The notes under the pieces were generated by a model. It saw only the letters and a list, made by a program, of their open reading frames with translations. It had not been told where the DNA came from and ran no database searches. Below are positions 25,953 to 36,057 of a stretch of 64,000 nt of DNA, in pieces (positions within the stretch are counted from its first letter, which is position 1; each line of letters opens with the position of its first letter). Source of the DNA: DATJGR01 sp963735085 (GTDB taxonomy: Bacteria; Pseudomonadota; Gammaproteobacteria; Pseudomonadales; Azotimanducaceae); assembly GCA_963735085.1 (NCBI GenBank), contig CAVTJP010000010.1:124001-188000 (forward strand). The letters run 5' to 3'. Both the position numbers and the translations under genes were made by a program.

Positions 25953-26972
25953 TCACGCGGCGGACGTTGATGCCGCTGTGGACGCCAGCCCGCGCAGATG
26001 CGCGAGGCTTTCATCTTCACGATTTTTTCGCACGGCGGTGATCTCGGCCAGAATTGCGACCGCGATCTCCGGCGGCGTTTTGCTGCCGATCGGCAAGCCG
26101 ATCGGCGCGCGCAGACGCGCCAGTTCCGTGTCGGTGACGTCGAGCTGTCGCAACCGCGCGCGGCGCGATGTGGATGTCTTTGCAGATCCCATCGCGCCGA
26201 CGTAGAAGGCGCGGGTCTTCAGCGCCTCCATCAGGCCCATGTCGTCGATCCGGGGATCGTGTGTCAGCGCGACGATCGCAGAAGCTGCGTCATTCGCGAA
26301 CGCTTTGACTGCGTCGTCCGGCATATCGGTGACGGTGCGCGCCCCCGCGACCGCGAAATCCGCCAGCAGCTGGGCGCGCGGATCGCAGACGGTAACCGCA
26401 TAGTCGAGCATCTGCGCCATTTCAGCGAGATATTTCGAAACCATGCCCGCGCCGATGATGAACAACTGAACGCGCGGTCCGTAAGTCTGCCGCAGCACCG
26501 ACGTTGCTTCGTCGTAGGTGGGGTCTTCGTGGGCGTCGACGGCTTCGATCGTGCTTTCGCCTCGCTGTACGTCCACGGTACGCTGAATACGGCCACGGTG
26601 CGCCAGGCGGTCGTCGATCTGTTGCATCTGCGCGCGATGCGCGCCCGGTGACAGCGGTTCCACGACGATGTCGAGATGGCCGCCGCACGGCAGGCCGAAC
26701 TTCTCGGTTTCCTCGGCGCTGATGCCGTAACGGAAGTATTGGGGGGCGTTACGCGCCAGCGTGCCCGATGTCAGCTTCTCCAGCAGGTCCTCTTCGACGC
26801 AGCCGCCGGACAGCGAGCCGGTGATTCGGCCATGGGTGTCGCAGGTAAACAGCGAACCGACCGGGCGGGGAGAAGACCCCCAGGTTTTCACAACGGTTGC
26901 GAGCCAACAGGCTTCGCCGGCTTCGAGCCAGATTCGCGCTTGTCGGAGTACTTCGTGGTCGGCAGCTTGCAT
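25953..26972 (-). CDS. XdhC/CoxI family molybdenum-cofactor insertion protein
   Basis: 339 residues. The N-terminal XdhC domain has VVKTWGSSPRPVGSLFTCDT and GSLSGGCVEEDLLEKL; the C-terminal Rossmann domain has LFIIGAGMVSKYLAEM, AIVALTHDPRIDDMG and FYVGAMGSAKTSTSRRARL. Family members bind the sulfurated molybdenum cofactor and deliver it to xanthine-dehydrogenase-type enzymes. It stands first in a two-gene unit with the MocA-like transferase. The target enzyme must be encoded elsewhere. Confidence 0.9.
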   Translation of the reverse strand: MQAADHEVLRQARIWLEAGEACWLATVVKTWGSSPRPVGSLFTCDTHGRITGSLSGGCVEEDLLEKLTSGTLARNAPQYFRYGISAEETEKFGLPCGGHLDIVVEPLSPGAHRAQMQQIDDRLAHRGRIQRTVDVQRGESTIEAVDAHEDPTYDEATSVLRQTYGPRVQLFIIGAGMVSKYLAEMAQMLDYAVTVCDPRAQLLADFAVAGARTVTDMPDDAVKAFANDAASAIVALTHDPRIDDMGLMEALKTRAFYVGAMGSAKTSTSRRARLRQLDVTDTELARLRAPIGLPIGSKTPPEIAVAILAEITAVRKNREDESLAHLRGLASTAASTSAA

Positions 26973-27031
26973 GGCGGCGTGGCGTGCACTTAGGGTGTTG
27001 TTAGTTTACATGAGTCGATGCGGGGTTGTGG

Positions 27032-27949
27032 GTGGTCGCGAATACGGTACGCGCGTTGACACTTGCGAGCGACGTCGATCTGGCGGTGTTCTGCGCCTAT
27101 CTGGCGCAACAATCCATCCCACATCGTGTGTTCGAAGAGCAGGGTCGACAGGTGTTGGAAGTACCGGAAAGAGCGTATGCGGCGCGCGTGCAGGCGGACT
27201 ACGCCGCGTGGCGCGACGGCCGACTGACGCTGCAGTGGAAGCCGCAGGTGAAACAGCCCCGGCGAGGTTTGGCCTGGTGGTCGACATTGCGCTTCTATCC
27301 TGTTGTCACGGGCCTGATTGCGGTGTCGATACTGTGCCTGCCGGCAACGTGGCCGCTCGATCAAGGGACATTGGGCCGCTTCCTGCCGTGGCTGACGATC
27401 GTGCCGCTCGGCGCCGAAGGACCATTGCACTACGCGTCATTGCAGGCATCATTCCAGGCGATGCTCGCGAGCATGCAGTGGTGGCGCGTCGTGACGCCGA
27501 TCTTCATCCATTTCGGTATTGCGCACATGGCGTTCAATGCGGCCGTGGTCATCGAATTCGGTCGGCGCATCGAGCGCGGCGCGGGCTCGATGGTACTGTT
27601 GCTGTTGACGTTGCTGGTCGCGGTGACGGGCAATGTCGCGCAGTTTCTCGTCACACAGGCACCGCTGTTTGGCGGCCTCTCAGGTGTTGCCTATGGCTTG
27701 TTTGCCTATGTCGCGATGCGCGGTCGACTCGATGCGGCTGCGGTCTGGCATGTCAACCCGTCGTTCAGCATCGCGGTGCTGGTGATGCTCGTGCTGATGA
27801 CGACAGGAGTCACCGAGATATTCGGACTGCACATTGCCAACACCGTGCATTGGGTCGGCTTGGCCGTCGGCGCACTGGCGGCGTTGCTGTGGCGACCTGT
27901 GCGCGACCCAGCAGGCGCTGAAGTCCGGCCGCATTCAGATGAACGCTGA
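27032..27949 (+). CDS. Rhomboid family intramembrane serine protease
   Basis: About 305 residues. A soluble N-terminal segment (to about residue 85), of the type seen in GlpG-like rhomboids, precedes six or seven transmembrane helices. The catalytic Ser lies in FGGLSGVAYGLFAY (GxSG) and the His in ANTVHWVGLAVGAL; HFGIAHMAFNAAVVIEFG is the conserved HxxxN segment. The start is uncertain: GTG 27032 or TTG 27026, neither with a strong ribosome-binding site. It overlaps the following DUF2797 gene by 11 bases. Confidence 0.88.
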   Translation: MVANTVRALTLASDVDLAVFCAYLAQQSIPHRVFEEQGRQVLEVPERAYAARVQADYAAWRDGRLTLQWKPQVKQPRRGLAWWSTLRFYPVVTGLIAVSILCLPATWPLDQGTLGRFLPWLTIVPLGAEGPLHYASLQASFQAMLASMQWWRVVTPIFIHFGIAHMAFNAAVVIEFGRRIERGAGSMVLLLLTLLVAVTGNVAQFLVTQAPLFGGLSGVAYGLFAYVAMRGRLDAAAVWHVNPSFSIAVLVMLVLMTTGVTEIFGLHIANTVHWVGLAVGALAALLWRPVRDPAGAEVRPHSDER

Positions 27950-28859
27950 CCAGATCGAGCTGCTTGGCAGCGGTGTGCTGCGCGGGCTGAGCAGCGCGCG
28001 TGCGGGGCCGGTCGAATATCGGCTTTCGCTTGGTGATGTGTCGATCCCCTTGAATGGCCTGTTGGGTCACCGGCTGTCAATTCGTTTCGACGGCGAACTC
28101 ACCTGTCGCTACTGTCAATCTCCGACGCGCAAGCGCTATGGAGACGGTTACTGTTACCGGTGTTTCAAATCGCTGGCGCGCTGCGATCTGTGCGTCGTCA
28201 GTCCCGACCGCTGTCACTACGCGGCCGGTACCTGCCGTGAACCGGCATGGGGCGAGGCGTTCTGCATGCAGCCGCATGTGGTGTATCTGGCGAATTCTGC
28301 TGGCCCGAAGGTTGGCATTACACATCCCGACAACGTGCCGACGCGCTGGTTGGATCAGGGTGCGACGCAGGCTGCGGTGATCGTCCGCACGCAGAGTCGG
28401 CATCAGGCGGGCTGCGTCGAAGTCGTCCTTGCGCGCCACGTAAGCGATCGTACGGATTGGCGCGGGCTGGTCGGCCGCGATGCACCTGACATCGATCTGG
28501 AGGCGTTGGCTGAACGGTTGCGGACTAGTGGGGCGGTGGAACTGGCCGCGCTCGACGCGCGTTTTCCCGGCGCATTGGTGTGGGAGTCCGAACTGTTGGA
28601 GGAGCGCTTTGCATACCCCGTGATCGCCTATGCCAGTCCGCCCACCGGTCTGTCGCTCGGCAGCGGCGATGGAAGTCGTGAAATCATCGGCACGTTGCTC
28701 GGCATCAAAGGGCAATACCTGATGTTCGATACCGGTGTGTTCAATGTTCGCCGGCACACCTCGTATCATGTCGTGATCGCGCGCGTGGCTGGGGCCACGC
28801 AGGCCGACATTGGTGCGTTGCACGCTAATCCGCATGATCAAATGGAGCTGTTCCGATGA
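27939..28859 (+). CDS. DUF2797 domain protein with Cys-rich zinc-finger-like region
   Basis: 306 residues. The conserved Cys clusters (CRYCQSPTRKRYGDGYCYRC, then CDLCVVSPDRCHY and AGTCREPAWGEAFC) fit a metal-binding module. The next part, VYLANSAGPKVGITH and RWLDQGA, resembles the GIY-YIG nuclease-like fold reported for DUF2797. Function is unknown. It overlaps the rhomboid gene upstream by 11 bases and pepN downstream by four, so the three genes form one tight unit. Confidence 0.85.
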   Translation: MNADQIELLGSGVLRGLSSARAGPVEYRLSLGDVSIPLNGLLGHRLSIRFDGELTCRYCQSPTRKRYGDGYCYRCFKSLARCDLCVVSPDRCHYAAGTCREPAWGEAFCMQPHVVYLANSAGPKVGITHPDNVPTRWLDQGATQAAVIVRTQSRHQAGCVEVVLARHVSDRTDWRGLVGRDAPDIDLEALAERLRTSGAVELAALDARFPGALVWESELLEERFAYPVIAYASPPTGLSLGSGDGSREIIGTLLGIKGQYLMFDTGVFNVRRHTSYHVVIARVAGATQADIGALHANPHDQMELFR

Positions 28860-31591
28860 AGGATGGTCAACCCAGTGCGATCAGGCTCGCCGACTACCAG
28901 CCGCCGAATCACCTGATCACTGATACGCATCTGGAGTTCGAACTCGGCGAAGGCGTTACGCAGGTGACGTCGCGCCTCACTGTGCGGCGCGCCGGTGCCG
29001 GCTCGACGTTGCGCCTCGACGGCCAACACCTCGAACTCGTTTCGGTTGCGGTCGATGCGCGAGCGCTGACGAGTAACGAGTATCAGGTCGATGACGATTC
29101 GCTGACGTTGTTCGATCTGCCGGAAGCCTGCGAGTTGTCGATCGTCACGCGCATCCATCCCGAGCAGAACGACGCGCTGGAGGGCCTGTACAAGTCCGGC
29201 GGCCGTTCCGGCGGCATGTATTGCACGCAATGCGAAGCCGAGGGCTTTCGCAGAATCACCTACTATCTCGACCGTCCAGACGTGCTGGCGCGTTTCACGA
29301 CGACGATCATCGCTGATCCGCGCTATCCGGTGCTGCTGTCCAACGGCAATCCGATAGATGAACGCATCCTGCCCGACGGGCGCCGCAAAGTGACATGGCA
29401 GGACCCCTTTCCAAAACCCAGCTATCTGTTCGCGTTGGTGGCCGGCGATCTGGCGCTGCTGGAGGACGAATTCGTCACCGCCTCGGGACGGCGCGTTGTG
29501 CTGCGCATCTACTCGGAACCGCACAACATCTCGCAGTGTGAATACGCGATGGCTGCGCTGAAACGCGCGATGGGCTGGGACGAGCAGGTATACGGCCGCG
29601 AGTACGACCTCGACATCTTCATGATCGTCGCCGTGGAAGATTTCAACATGGGCGCGATGGAGAACAAAGGGCTCAACATCTTCAACACGTCGTGCGTCCT
29701 CGCCAGTCCCGACACAGCGACCGACCTTGCCTATCAGCATGTCGAGGCTGTCGTGGCGCACGAATATTTCCACAACTGGTCCGGCAACCGGGTGACCTGT
29801 CGAGACTGGTTTCAGTTGAGCCTGAAAGAGGGCTTCACGGTCTTTCGCGATGCGGAATTCTCGGCCGACATGAACTCGCGCACGGTGAAGCGAATCGACG
29901 ACGTCAATCGTCTGCGCACCCAACAATTTGCCGAGGACGCCGGACCGCTGGCACATCCGGTGCGTCCCGACAGCTACATCGAGATCTCGAACTTCTATAC
30001 CACGACGATTTACGAAAAGGGTGCCGAAGTAGTCCGGATGATCCACACGCTGCTCGGCCCAGAGCGGTTTCGCCGTGGCACCGATCTGTATTTCGAGCGC
30101 CATGACGGCGCGGCGGTGACCACCGAAGATTTCGTGCGCGCAATGGAGGATGCCAACGCGTTCGACCTGACTCAGTTTCGCCGCTGGTACAGTCAGTCAG
30201 GCACGCCGATCATCACCGTGGCGAGTGAGTACCGCGATGGTGCATTGGACCTGACGATTACACAAAGGTGCCCGCCAACGCCGGGCCAGCCCACCAAAGC
30301 GCCATTTCACATACCGGTAGCAATCGGTCTGTTGGATAGTGAGGGCCGCGAGCTGCTCGGCGAAGCGGGCAGCGTGAATGGCTCGGTTGTCAACGTCGAA
30401 AGTGACGTGCGCATAGAGAATCCGCGCGGCGATGGCACGTTGGTCGTCAACGTGACCGACGCGACGACTGCGCTTCGGGTGACTGGGCTCGCTGAACGTC
30501 CGGCGTTGAGCCTGCTGCGGGGATTTTCTGCCCCGGTCAACATTGAATATGCCCGGCCGAAACACGAACTGGTGTATCTGGCCCGCTTCGACTCCGATGG
30601 ATTCTCCCGGTGGGACGCGATGCAGTCACTGCATGTACAGGAAATCGACCGCATCCGTCGTGGCGGTGCCGATCCTGCGACCGATCTGCTGCCGCTGTAT
30701 CGCGACTTACTGGCGGACGCGCTCTCCAGTTCAGACGGGGATTCAGAATCCACTACGGACCCGGAACGGAACGCAATCCTCGCCGCGATGCTCGCGGTCC
30801 CAACCGAGGGCTACCTCGGTGAACTGATGAGTGAGATAGACATCGATGGCCTGCATCGCGCGCGCATGCAGGTGTGCGGCGCGCTTGCCGGCAGCCTGTT
30901 CGAACGCTGGCTCGAGCTGTACCGGAACAGCGCGCCGAAGGATACATACCAGCCGGACGCCGCCGGCAGTGCGCGGCGTGCATTGCGCAATTTGGCGCTG
31001 AGTTTCCTGTGTACGGTGACGGATGACGTTCGGCTGGAATCGGTCCATGAACTGCTGCTGTCGCAGTACCGTGCTGCCAACAACCTGACCGACCGGCTTG
31101 CGGCGCTTCGCGAGATCGTCAATGCACCGTGGCTGGACGAAGCGGTGCGGGCCGACATTATCGATGACTTCCATGCCGGCTGGTCCGAGCAAAAGCTGGT
31201 AATCGATCAGTGGTTCGCGGCGCAGGCCGCGTGCCCCCGAGCCGGCGCGTTGGCGCGCGTGGAAGCGCTCGAGGCGCACGCCGACTTCGATGGCAGGAAT
31301 CCAAATAGACTGCGCGCGGTGTACGGCGTGTTCGCGGGCCAGAATCCATCGAACTTCCACGCGCGTGATGGCTCGGGCTACCGGTTCCTCGCCGACCGCG
31401 TCATGCGTGTCGATCGTAGCAACCCACAGATTGCTGCGCGGTTGCTGACGCCGCTGACGCGCTGGCGCCGCTATGACGCCGGGCGGAGAACCGCGATGCG
31501 CGCCGCATTGCGCGAAATCGAAGCCCGCGATGCAATATCCGCGGATGTGTTCGAGGTGGCGACCAAAGCACTTCAGCAGGATTCGCTTTAG
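28856..31591 (+). CDS. pepN: Aminopeptidase N, M1 zinc metallopeptidase
   Basis: 911 residues. It removes N-terminal residues from peptides in the cytoplasm. GAMENKGLNIFN is the exopeptidase GxMEN motif; the zinc site is HEYFHNWSGN (His302, Glu303, His306) with the third ligand Glu in SLKEGFTVFRD. The C-terminal ARM-like domain runs to the end. Length and order match Escherichia coli PepN. The start overlaps the DUF2797 stop by four bases (ATGA). It is convergent with batD, sharing four bases. Confidence 0.97.
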   Translation: MKDGQPSAIRLADYQPPNHLITDTHLEFELGEGVTQVTSRLTVRRAGAGSTLRLDGQHLELVSVAVDARALTSNEYQVDDDSLTLFDLPEACELSIVTRIHPEQNDALEGLYKSGGRSGGMYCTQCEAEGFRRITYYLDRPDVLARFTTTIIADPRYPVLLSNGNPIDERILPDGRRKVTWQDPFPKPSYLFALVAGDLALLEDEFVTASGRRVVLRIYSEPHNISQCEYAMAALKRAMGWDEQVYGREYDLDIFMIVAVEDFNMGAMENKGLNIFNTSCVLASPDTATDLAYQHVEAVVAHEYFHNWSGNRVTCRDWFQLSLKEGFTVFRDAEFSADMNSRTVKRIDDVNRLRTQQFAEDAGPLAHPVRPDSYIEISNFYTTTIYEKGAEVVRMIHTLLGPERFRRGTDLYFERHDGAAVTTEDFVRAMEDANAFDLTQFRRWYSQSGTPIITVASEYRDGALDLTITQRCPPTPGQPTKAPFHIPVAIGLLDSEGRELLGEAGSVNGSVVNVESDVRIENPRGDGTLVVNVTDATTALRVTGLAERPALSLLRGFSAPVNIEYARPKHELVYLARFDSDGFSRWDAMQSLHVQEIDRIRRGGADPATDLLPLYRDLLADALSSSDGDSESTTDPERNAILAAMLAVPTEGYLGELMSEIDIDGLHRARMQVCGALAGSLFERWLELYRNSAPKDTYQPDAAGSARRALRNLALSFLCTVTDDVRLESVHELLLSQYRAANNLTDRLAALREIVNAPWLDEAVRADIIDDFHAGWSEQKLVIDQWFAAQAACPRAGALARVEALEAHADFDGRNPNRLRAVYGVFAGQNPSNFHARDGSGYRFLADRVMRVDRSNPQIAARLLTPLTRWRRYDAGRRTAMRAALREIEARDAISADVFEVATKALQQDSL

Positions 31592-33312
31592 GCGGAGGCG
31601 CTTCGGGCCGCCGGATAGAGCGCCGGCAATACGTCCGCGTGAACCGACTGGCGGACCTTCGCGCGCGCCGCATCGACGCAACGTTGGAGCGGTTTTGAAT
31701 CAAATGAACCGGCGTCGCGCTGGTACAACTTGGCGTTGAGCGCATTCACCGCGTCGTGCGCATCGGCGTCCAGTGTGAAATATCTCGCTGCGTCGGCGAG
31801 CGGCGCGTCATAGTGACGCGGCAACCATGCGTCGAGCGCTCGGCGAATGCGCTGCGGTGTGCCGCCGTCGCAGGCGCGCCGCAACTCACGGTAGGCATCC
31901 GCCTCACGGGTGCGGGCATCGTTGCCGATGCCGGCACGTCGGCTGTCGCGCCATGCGGCGTACCCGCATCCGACCAACAACGCCAAAAACAAGCCGGTGA
32001 ACCATGGGTTGATCGTCGCGGCGGTGTGTGGTGCCGCGCTGGAAACCGGAACTCGCACAGCTGGGTTGCCAATTGGCGCGGACGCCGCGTTGCGCGCACC
32101 GGGCTGTTCCGGTGGCGCGGCTCGTGCGCGCTGCGTCGGCCGACGCGCTTCGGTCGGCGCGCCGGAAACGTTGATCGTGCGAGCCGGCAGCGACGCAATT
32201 TTCACCTGCCGATGCACTGTATCGAACCACGTGACGCTCACTTCGGGCAACGTCAGGCTACCCGGTTGTGTCGCCACCAGGCTCGTCGATTCGGTACGTG
32301 TACCGATGATGCCGCTGCGGCCCTGCGTTTCGTTCATTTTGGGCGGCTCGGGATAGGCTTTGATTGAATCAGGCAACCGCATCTTCAACGGCGGAATTGC
32401 CGATGCGGTGTTGCCGTCGGCGCGAACGATCAGGGTTCGCTGACTGGGCGTACCGGTCGCGAGACCGCGCGCGGGTTCGCCGGGCCAGTCCTGCACCAGT
32501 TCGACGTCGCTGGCCGGCAACCACGGTGTGTCGCGCGGGTAGTCCGGCGGAATCGGCAATACGGCGATTGACAGCGGCTCCGACGTGACGTCGATGCCGA
32601 CACGGCGTCCGCCCATCCCATCGTCGAGCCGCACACTTCCAGTGACACTGGTCGTGGGTATCTTCAATGTACCGCTGCGCTCCGGAAACGCAGCAAAGCG
32701 CTGTTCGATCACGCCGTATTGACGCCCATCGCGAATCGCCGTGGAACGGCTCGCATCACCCAACGATTCCACCATGGCGCCCGGAATGTCCGGGGCGTCC
32801 GGCATGTTGCCGTAGAGTTGCGCGCCGCCCAGGTAGAACAAACGTCGCGTGATGATGATTTGCGACTGCACGTACACCTGCTTCGGCTCGTAGGTCGTTT
32901 CGAAAAACACCGTGCGTGCGATTGCGCTTTTCAGTTGAGGATCCAGATCCTTGACGGTGATGCTGATTGGTTGCGAAGTGTCGTTGCCAACGGAGATCGG
33001 CGGAATCGTCAGCGTTCCGGTGTGCTTCGGCTTCAATGTGAGGGTCCAGGTCGTCCACGCACTCACTTGGCCGTTGATACTTTGAAATTGGCTGTTGCGC
33101 TGTGTGTCGAGCACGTCGAATTGTGCCGACAGTGCGTCGAGATTCGGTTCGCCGGTGATGTTCGTGCTGTCTGCACGCAATGTCAGCCGGATCGTGTCGG
33201 CCGCCGAAATTGCCGTTGAATCGACGCTGGCGTCCAGTCGCGCGAACGCGATGGCCGGGACGAGACTAACGATCAATACGCAGATGCGTATCCAGGTGCG
33301 TGCGGTGCTCAC
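31588..33312 (-). CDS. batD: BatD, aerotolerance operon protein
   Basis: 574 residues. A signal peptide (residues 1-24, ending AFA) is followed by a large periplasmic beta-rich BatD region: LDASVDSTAISAADTIRLTL, TWTLTLKPKHTGTLTIPPIS, YYVQS-type strands and GTLKIPTTSVTGSVRL. One transmembrane helix near residue 445 and a cytoplasmic C-terminal tail follow. Bat proteins occur as MoxR-Bat operons and are linked to envelope stress and oxidative tolerance; the molecular role is unsettled. It is last in the minus-strand operon, overlapping batB by four bases, and convergent with pepN. Confidence 0.9.
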   Translation of the reverse strand: MSTARTWIRICVLIVSLVPAIAFARLDASVDSTAISAADTIRLTLRADSTNITGEPNLDALSAQFDVLDTQRNSQFQSINGQVSAWTTWTLTLKPKHTGTLTIPPISVGNDTSQPISITVKDLDPQLKSAIARTVFFETTYEPKQVYVQSQIIITRRLFYLGGAQLYGNMPDAPDIPGAMVESLGDASRSTAIRDGRQYGVIEQRFAAFPERSGTLKIPTTSVTGSVRLDDGMGGRRVGIDVTSEPLSIAVLPIPPDYPRDTPWLPASDVELVQDWPGEPARGLATGTPSQRTLIVRADGNTASAIPPLKMRLPDSIKAYPEPPKMNETQGRSGIIGTRTESTSLVATQPGSLTLPEVSVTWFDTVHRQVKIASLPARTINVSGAPTEARRPTQRARAAPPEQPGARNAASAPIGNPAVRVPVSSAAPHTAATINPWFTGLFLALLVGCGYAAWRDSRRAGIGNDARTREADAYRELRRACDGGTPQRIRRALDAWLPRHYDAPLADAARYFTLDADAHDAVNALNAKLYQRDAGSFDSKPLQRCVDAARAKVRQSVHADVLPALYPAARSASA

Positions 33313-35069
33313 CAGATATGTTCCTGATCGGGCGAGTCGGGTGCGCCGTTGCGCAGCCGTTGGTTCGATTCGTACTGGAACTTGCGCCGCAGCAACCCGG
33401 CCGGATCGTCCGGGACGCGCCTCAGCCAGCGCTCCAGCGAATCGCGCTCTTCGTCGCGCATCTCATTCTGCGGTTGATCACGCCGTGCCATTTCCTGCTT
33501 CCGGTCGGCGTCCGGCTTGTCCTTGTTTTGGGCATTGTGCGCATCGCGGTTCTGCTTGGTGGCCCGATCGTCCGGGTTGCCTTGCTGAGAATCGGAACCG
33601 TCGTCATGCGATGCGCTCTGGTCGTGCGACTGTCCCGACTTTGACTGACTGCGGTTGCGTTGCGACTGTTGGTTGGAATTGCCACGCGATTGCTGCTGTT
33701 GTTGCAGCAGCTTTTCGATCAGGGCCTTGTTGAATGCTGCGTCCTTGTCGCCAGGTGCAGCGCGCAACGCTTCGTCGTATGCCTGAATCGCCTCCGGATA
33801 TTTGCGCTGTTTGGCGAGCGCGTTGCCGCGGTTGTAGCTGCCGTTCGGCGATGGATCGGCGGAGAAGCGGTGGTCGGCATCAGCGTATGCGCCGCTGCGG
33901 TAGTCCGCCACGCCTTGCCACTGCGGATCGGAGAATATTTTGGCCGCTTGCTTGGGCTGATCCTGCTGCAGCGCCTGATAACCTTGTTGATCCGGCGTGC
34001 GCCACAGGTTGCTCCACCAGCTCGCGTGCGCCGGCGGTGGCACCAATGCGCAAACGAGCAACAGCGCCGCGCCGCGCCGGAAATTCAGCAGTGCAAACGG
34101 AATCAGCAGCAGTACCAGCCAGTAGCCATAGTCGGCCCACAGATCGAATTTGCGATTGGAGTGGCGTGCGTCGTCGGCATTGGGCAGCGGGGTAGTCAAT
34201 AGATTCTCGATGTCCGTATTGGCGGCTGCCGCGTTGGCGTAGCGTCCGTTGCACATCTGTGCCAGTGACCGAAGACTGTTCGTGTCGAGCTTGGCAATGA
34301 TGGTATTGCCGCCTCGATCGGTTAAAACGCGGCCGGGCTGGTCGACGAAGCCGAGCGGTATCGGCGCACCCGCAGCGGTGCCGACGCCGAGAATCGATAT
34401 CGGGAAGTTGGGTGACGCGTCCATCGAAACGTCGACGATGTGGTCAACACCGTCGGTCACCAGCAGCAGGCGACCTTGCGACATGCCCGCGTTGCTCATC
34501 AACGTGCGCGCGAGCTGCAATGCCTGGCGGGGATTGCTGCCCATTATCGGCATCATGTCGGGTGCCAGCGCGGCCAACATGTTTTCAATGGTGCGGGTGT
34601 CGTCGGTCAGCGGCGAGACGGTATGTGCATCACCGGCGTATGCGACCAGCCCTGTGTATCCCTCCGTGCGACGACGCAGAATGTCGGTGATCACGTGGCG
34701 CGCCTGTACCAGGCGCGACGGTGCCACGTCGGTGGCGTACATCGACAGTGATAGGTCCAGAACAATGACCAGCGCATCGGTCTTCTGGTCGATCGGTTGC
34801 GGCAAGCGCTGCCAGGTCGGGCCCGCAAGGGCGATGCTTGCAATGGCCAACGCAAATCCCGTCAGTACCGGCTTGAGTGTGCCGCTCTTTTTCAGCGCGC
34901 GCTCGATCAGCGCATCGTGCAGTTCGGAGTCGATCACGGCATCCCAGCTGGAGCGTTTCAATCGCGCGCGCGCAGCAAGCAGAGCCATCACGACGGCGCC
35001 GAACAGCGCGAGCAGCCACCATGGCCGCAGGAAATGGAAGGCTGCCAGCTCATGCACGGGCAAATGCAC
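33309..35069 (-). CDS. BatB-BatC fusion: VWA domain plus TPR and disordered tail
   Basis: 586 residues. Two N-terminal transmembrane helices precede a von Willebrand A domain with a MIDAS motif (VLDLSLSMYATDV, DxSxS) and a further helix near residue 320. The second part is a tetratricopeptide segment (YNRGNALAKQRKYPEAIQAY) followed by a long Gln/Asn/Ser/Asp-rich tail typical of BatC. Many bacteria encode BatB and BatC separately, so here one gene carries both. It overlaps batA by 20 bases and batD by four. Confidence 0.9.
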   Translation of the reverse strand: MHLPVHELAAFHFLRPWWLLALFGAVVMALLAARARLKRSSWDAVIDSELHDALIERALKKSGTLKPVLTGFALAIASIALAGPTWQRLPQPIDQKTDALVIVLDLSLSMYATDVAPSRLVQARHVITDILRRRTEGYTGLVAYAGDAHTVSPLTDDTRTIENMLAALAPDMMPIMGSNPRQALQLARTLMSNAGMSQGRLLLVTDGVDHIVDVSMDASPNFPISILGVGTAAGAPIPLGFVDQPGRVLTDRGGNTIIAKLDTNSLRSLAQMCNGRYANAAAANTDIENLLTTPLPNADDARHSNRKFDLWADYGYWLVLLLIPFALLNFRRGAALLLVCALVPPPAHASWWSNLWRTPDQQGYQALQQDQPKQAAKIFSDPQWQGVADYRSGAYADADHRFSADPSPNGSYNRGNALAKQRKYPEAIQAYDEALRAAPGDKDAAFNKALIEKLLQQQQQSRGNSNQQSQRNRSQSKSGQSHDQSASHDDGSDSQQGNPDDRATKQNRDAHNAQNKDKPDADRKQEMARRDQPQNEMRDEERDSLERWLRRVPDDPAGLLRRKFQYESNQRLRNGAPDSPDQEHIW

Positions 35070-36057
35070 CTATGCGTGTACCGAGCAGCAACACCATGAT
35101 CCACAGCGCCCAACTCGCGGCAAGCGGGTAGTAAAACAACGCTTTGACGGGGCGAAACGTGCGCGCGTCGTGCGCAGTCGGCTCGATGGTGTCGAGCAGA
35201 TCGTATATTTTGGCGAGTTCCGCGGTGTCGCGCGCCCGGAAGAATCGGCCGCCCGTCGTCTCGGCGATTTTCTGTAACGACTTCGCGTCCAGATCAGCCG
35301 ATGGATTGATGATGCGGCCGCCGAACTCGCCCCAGAAGCCGGGCACCTTCAGTTCTTCCGCGCCGACGCCCACGGTGTAGATTTTCACGCCCTCGACGCG
35401 GGCGATCTGCGCCGCCTTTTCCGGCGGCACCTCACCCACATTGTTGGCGCCGTCGGTGAGCAGGATCAGCACGCGCGATTTCGCAGGACGCGTGCGTAGA
35501 CGTTTCACGGCCAACCCGATTGCATCGCCGATTGCCGTCTTGCCGCCGGCGATGCCGACCGGCGCTTCGTCCAGCAGTTCCTGTACCGTGGTGAGATCGA
35601 ACGTCAAAGGCGCCTGCAGGTATGCGTTGGTGCCGAACAGAATGAGTCCAACGCGGTCTCCAGCGCGGTGCGCGATGAAGTCGGTGACCACTGCTTTGAC
35701 CGCGGCGAGTCGATTGACGGACTGACCATCGATTTCCATATCCTCGGTATTCATGCTGCCGGAAATGTCGACGGCGAGCATCAGATCGCGCCCGGTGCTC
35801 GGCAGGCTCACCGGATCGCCGGTGAGCTGCGGGCGCGCCGCCGCGCCGAGCAGGCACGCCCAGGCCAGCCAGGCGAGCAGTGTGACGAGCCAGTCACGAC
35901 GCCTGCCGATGCTGCTGCTCATCAATGCCAGATTGAATCGGCCCACATCGGGTACGCGCAGTGCAGCGTCCCGTTCGCGGTTGGGACGTAGCAGCCAACG
36001 GCTCAGTAAAGGCAGCGGCAGCGCGGCGAATGCCCATGGCCAGATGAAGTTGATCAT
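35050..36057 (-). CDS. batA: BatA, VWA-domain membrane protein
   Basis: 335 residues from ATG 36057. It has N-terminal transmembrane helices and a von Willebrand A domain with the MIDAS motif LMLAVDISGSMNTEDM, RVLILLTDGANNVGE and KIYTVGVGAEELKVPGFWGE. C-terminal transmembrane helices lie near residues 312-330. The longer frame to 36561 has no homology and lies in the DUF4381 gene. It overlaps DUF4381 upstream by four bases and the batB-type gene downstream by 20. Confidence 0.92.
   Translation of the reverse strand: MINFIWPWAFAALPLPLLSRWLLRPNRERDAALRVPDVGRFNLALMSSSIGRRRDWLVTLLAWLAWACLLGAAARPQLTGDPVSLPSTGRDLMLAVDISGSMNTEDMEIDGQSVNRLAAVKAVVTDFIAHRAGDRVGLILFGTNAYLQAPLTFDLTTVQELLDEAPVGIAGGKTAIGDAIGLAVKRLRTRPAKSRVLILLTDGANNVGEVPPEKAAQIARVEGVKIYTVGVGAEELKVPGFWGEFGGRIINPSADLDAKSLQKIAETTGGRFFRARDTAELAKIYDLLDTIEPTAHDARTFRPVKALFYYPLAASWALWIMVLLLGTRIGAFARA

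Noticed and set aside
28838..30103. 421-residue reading frame antisense to pepN
   Set aside because: No domain is recognisable and pepN on the other strand has a complete zinc site.
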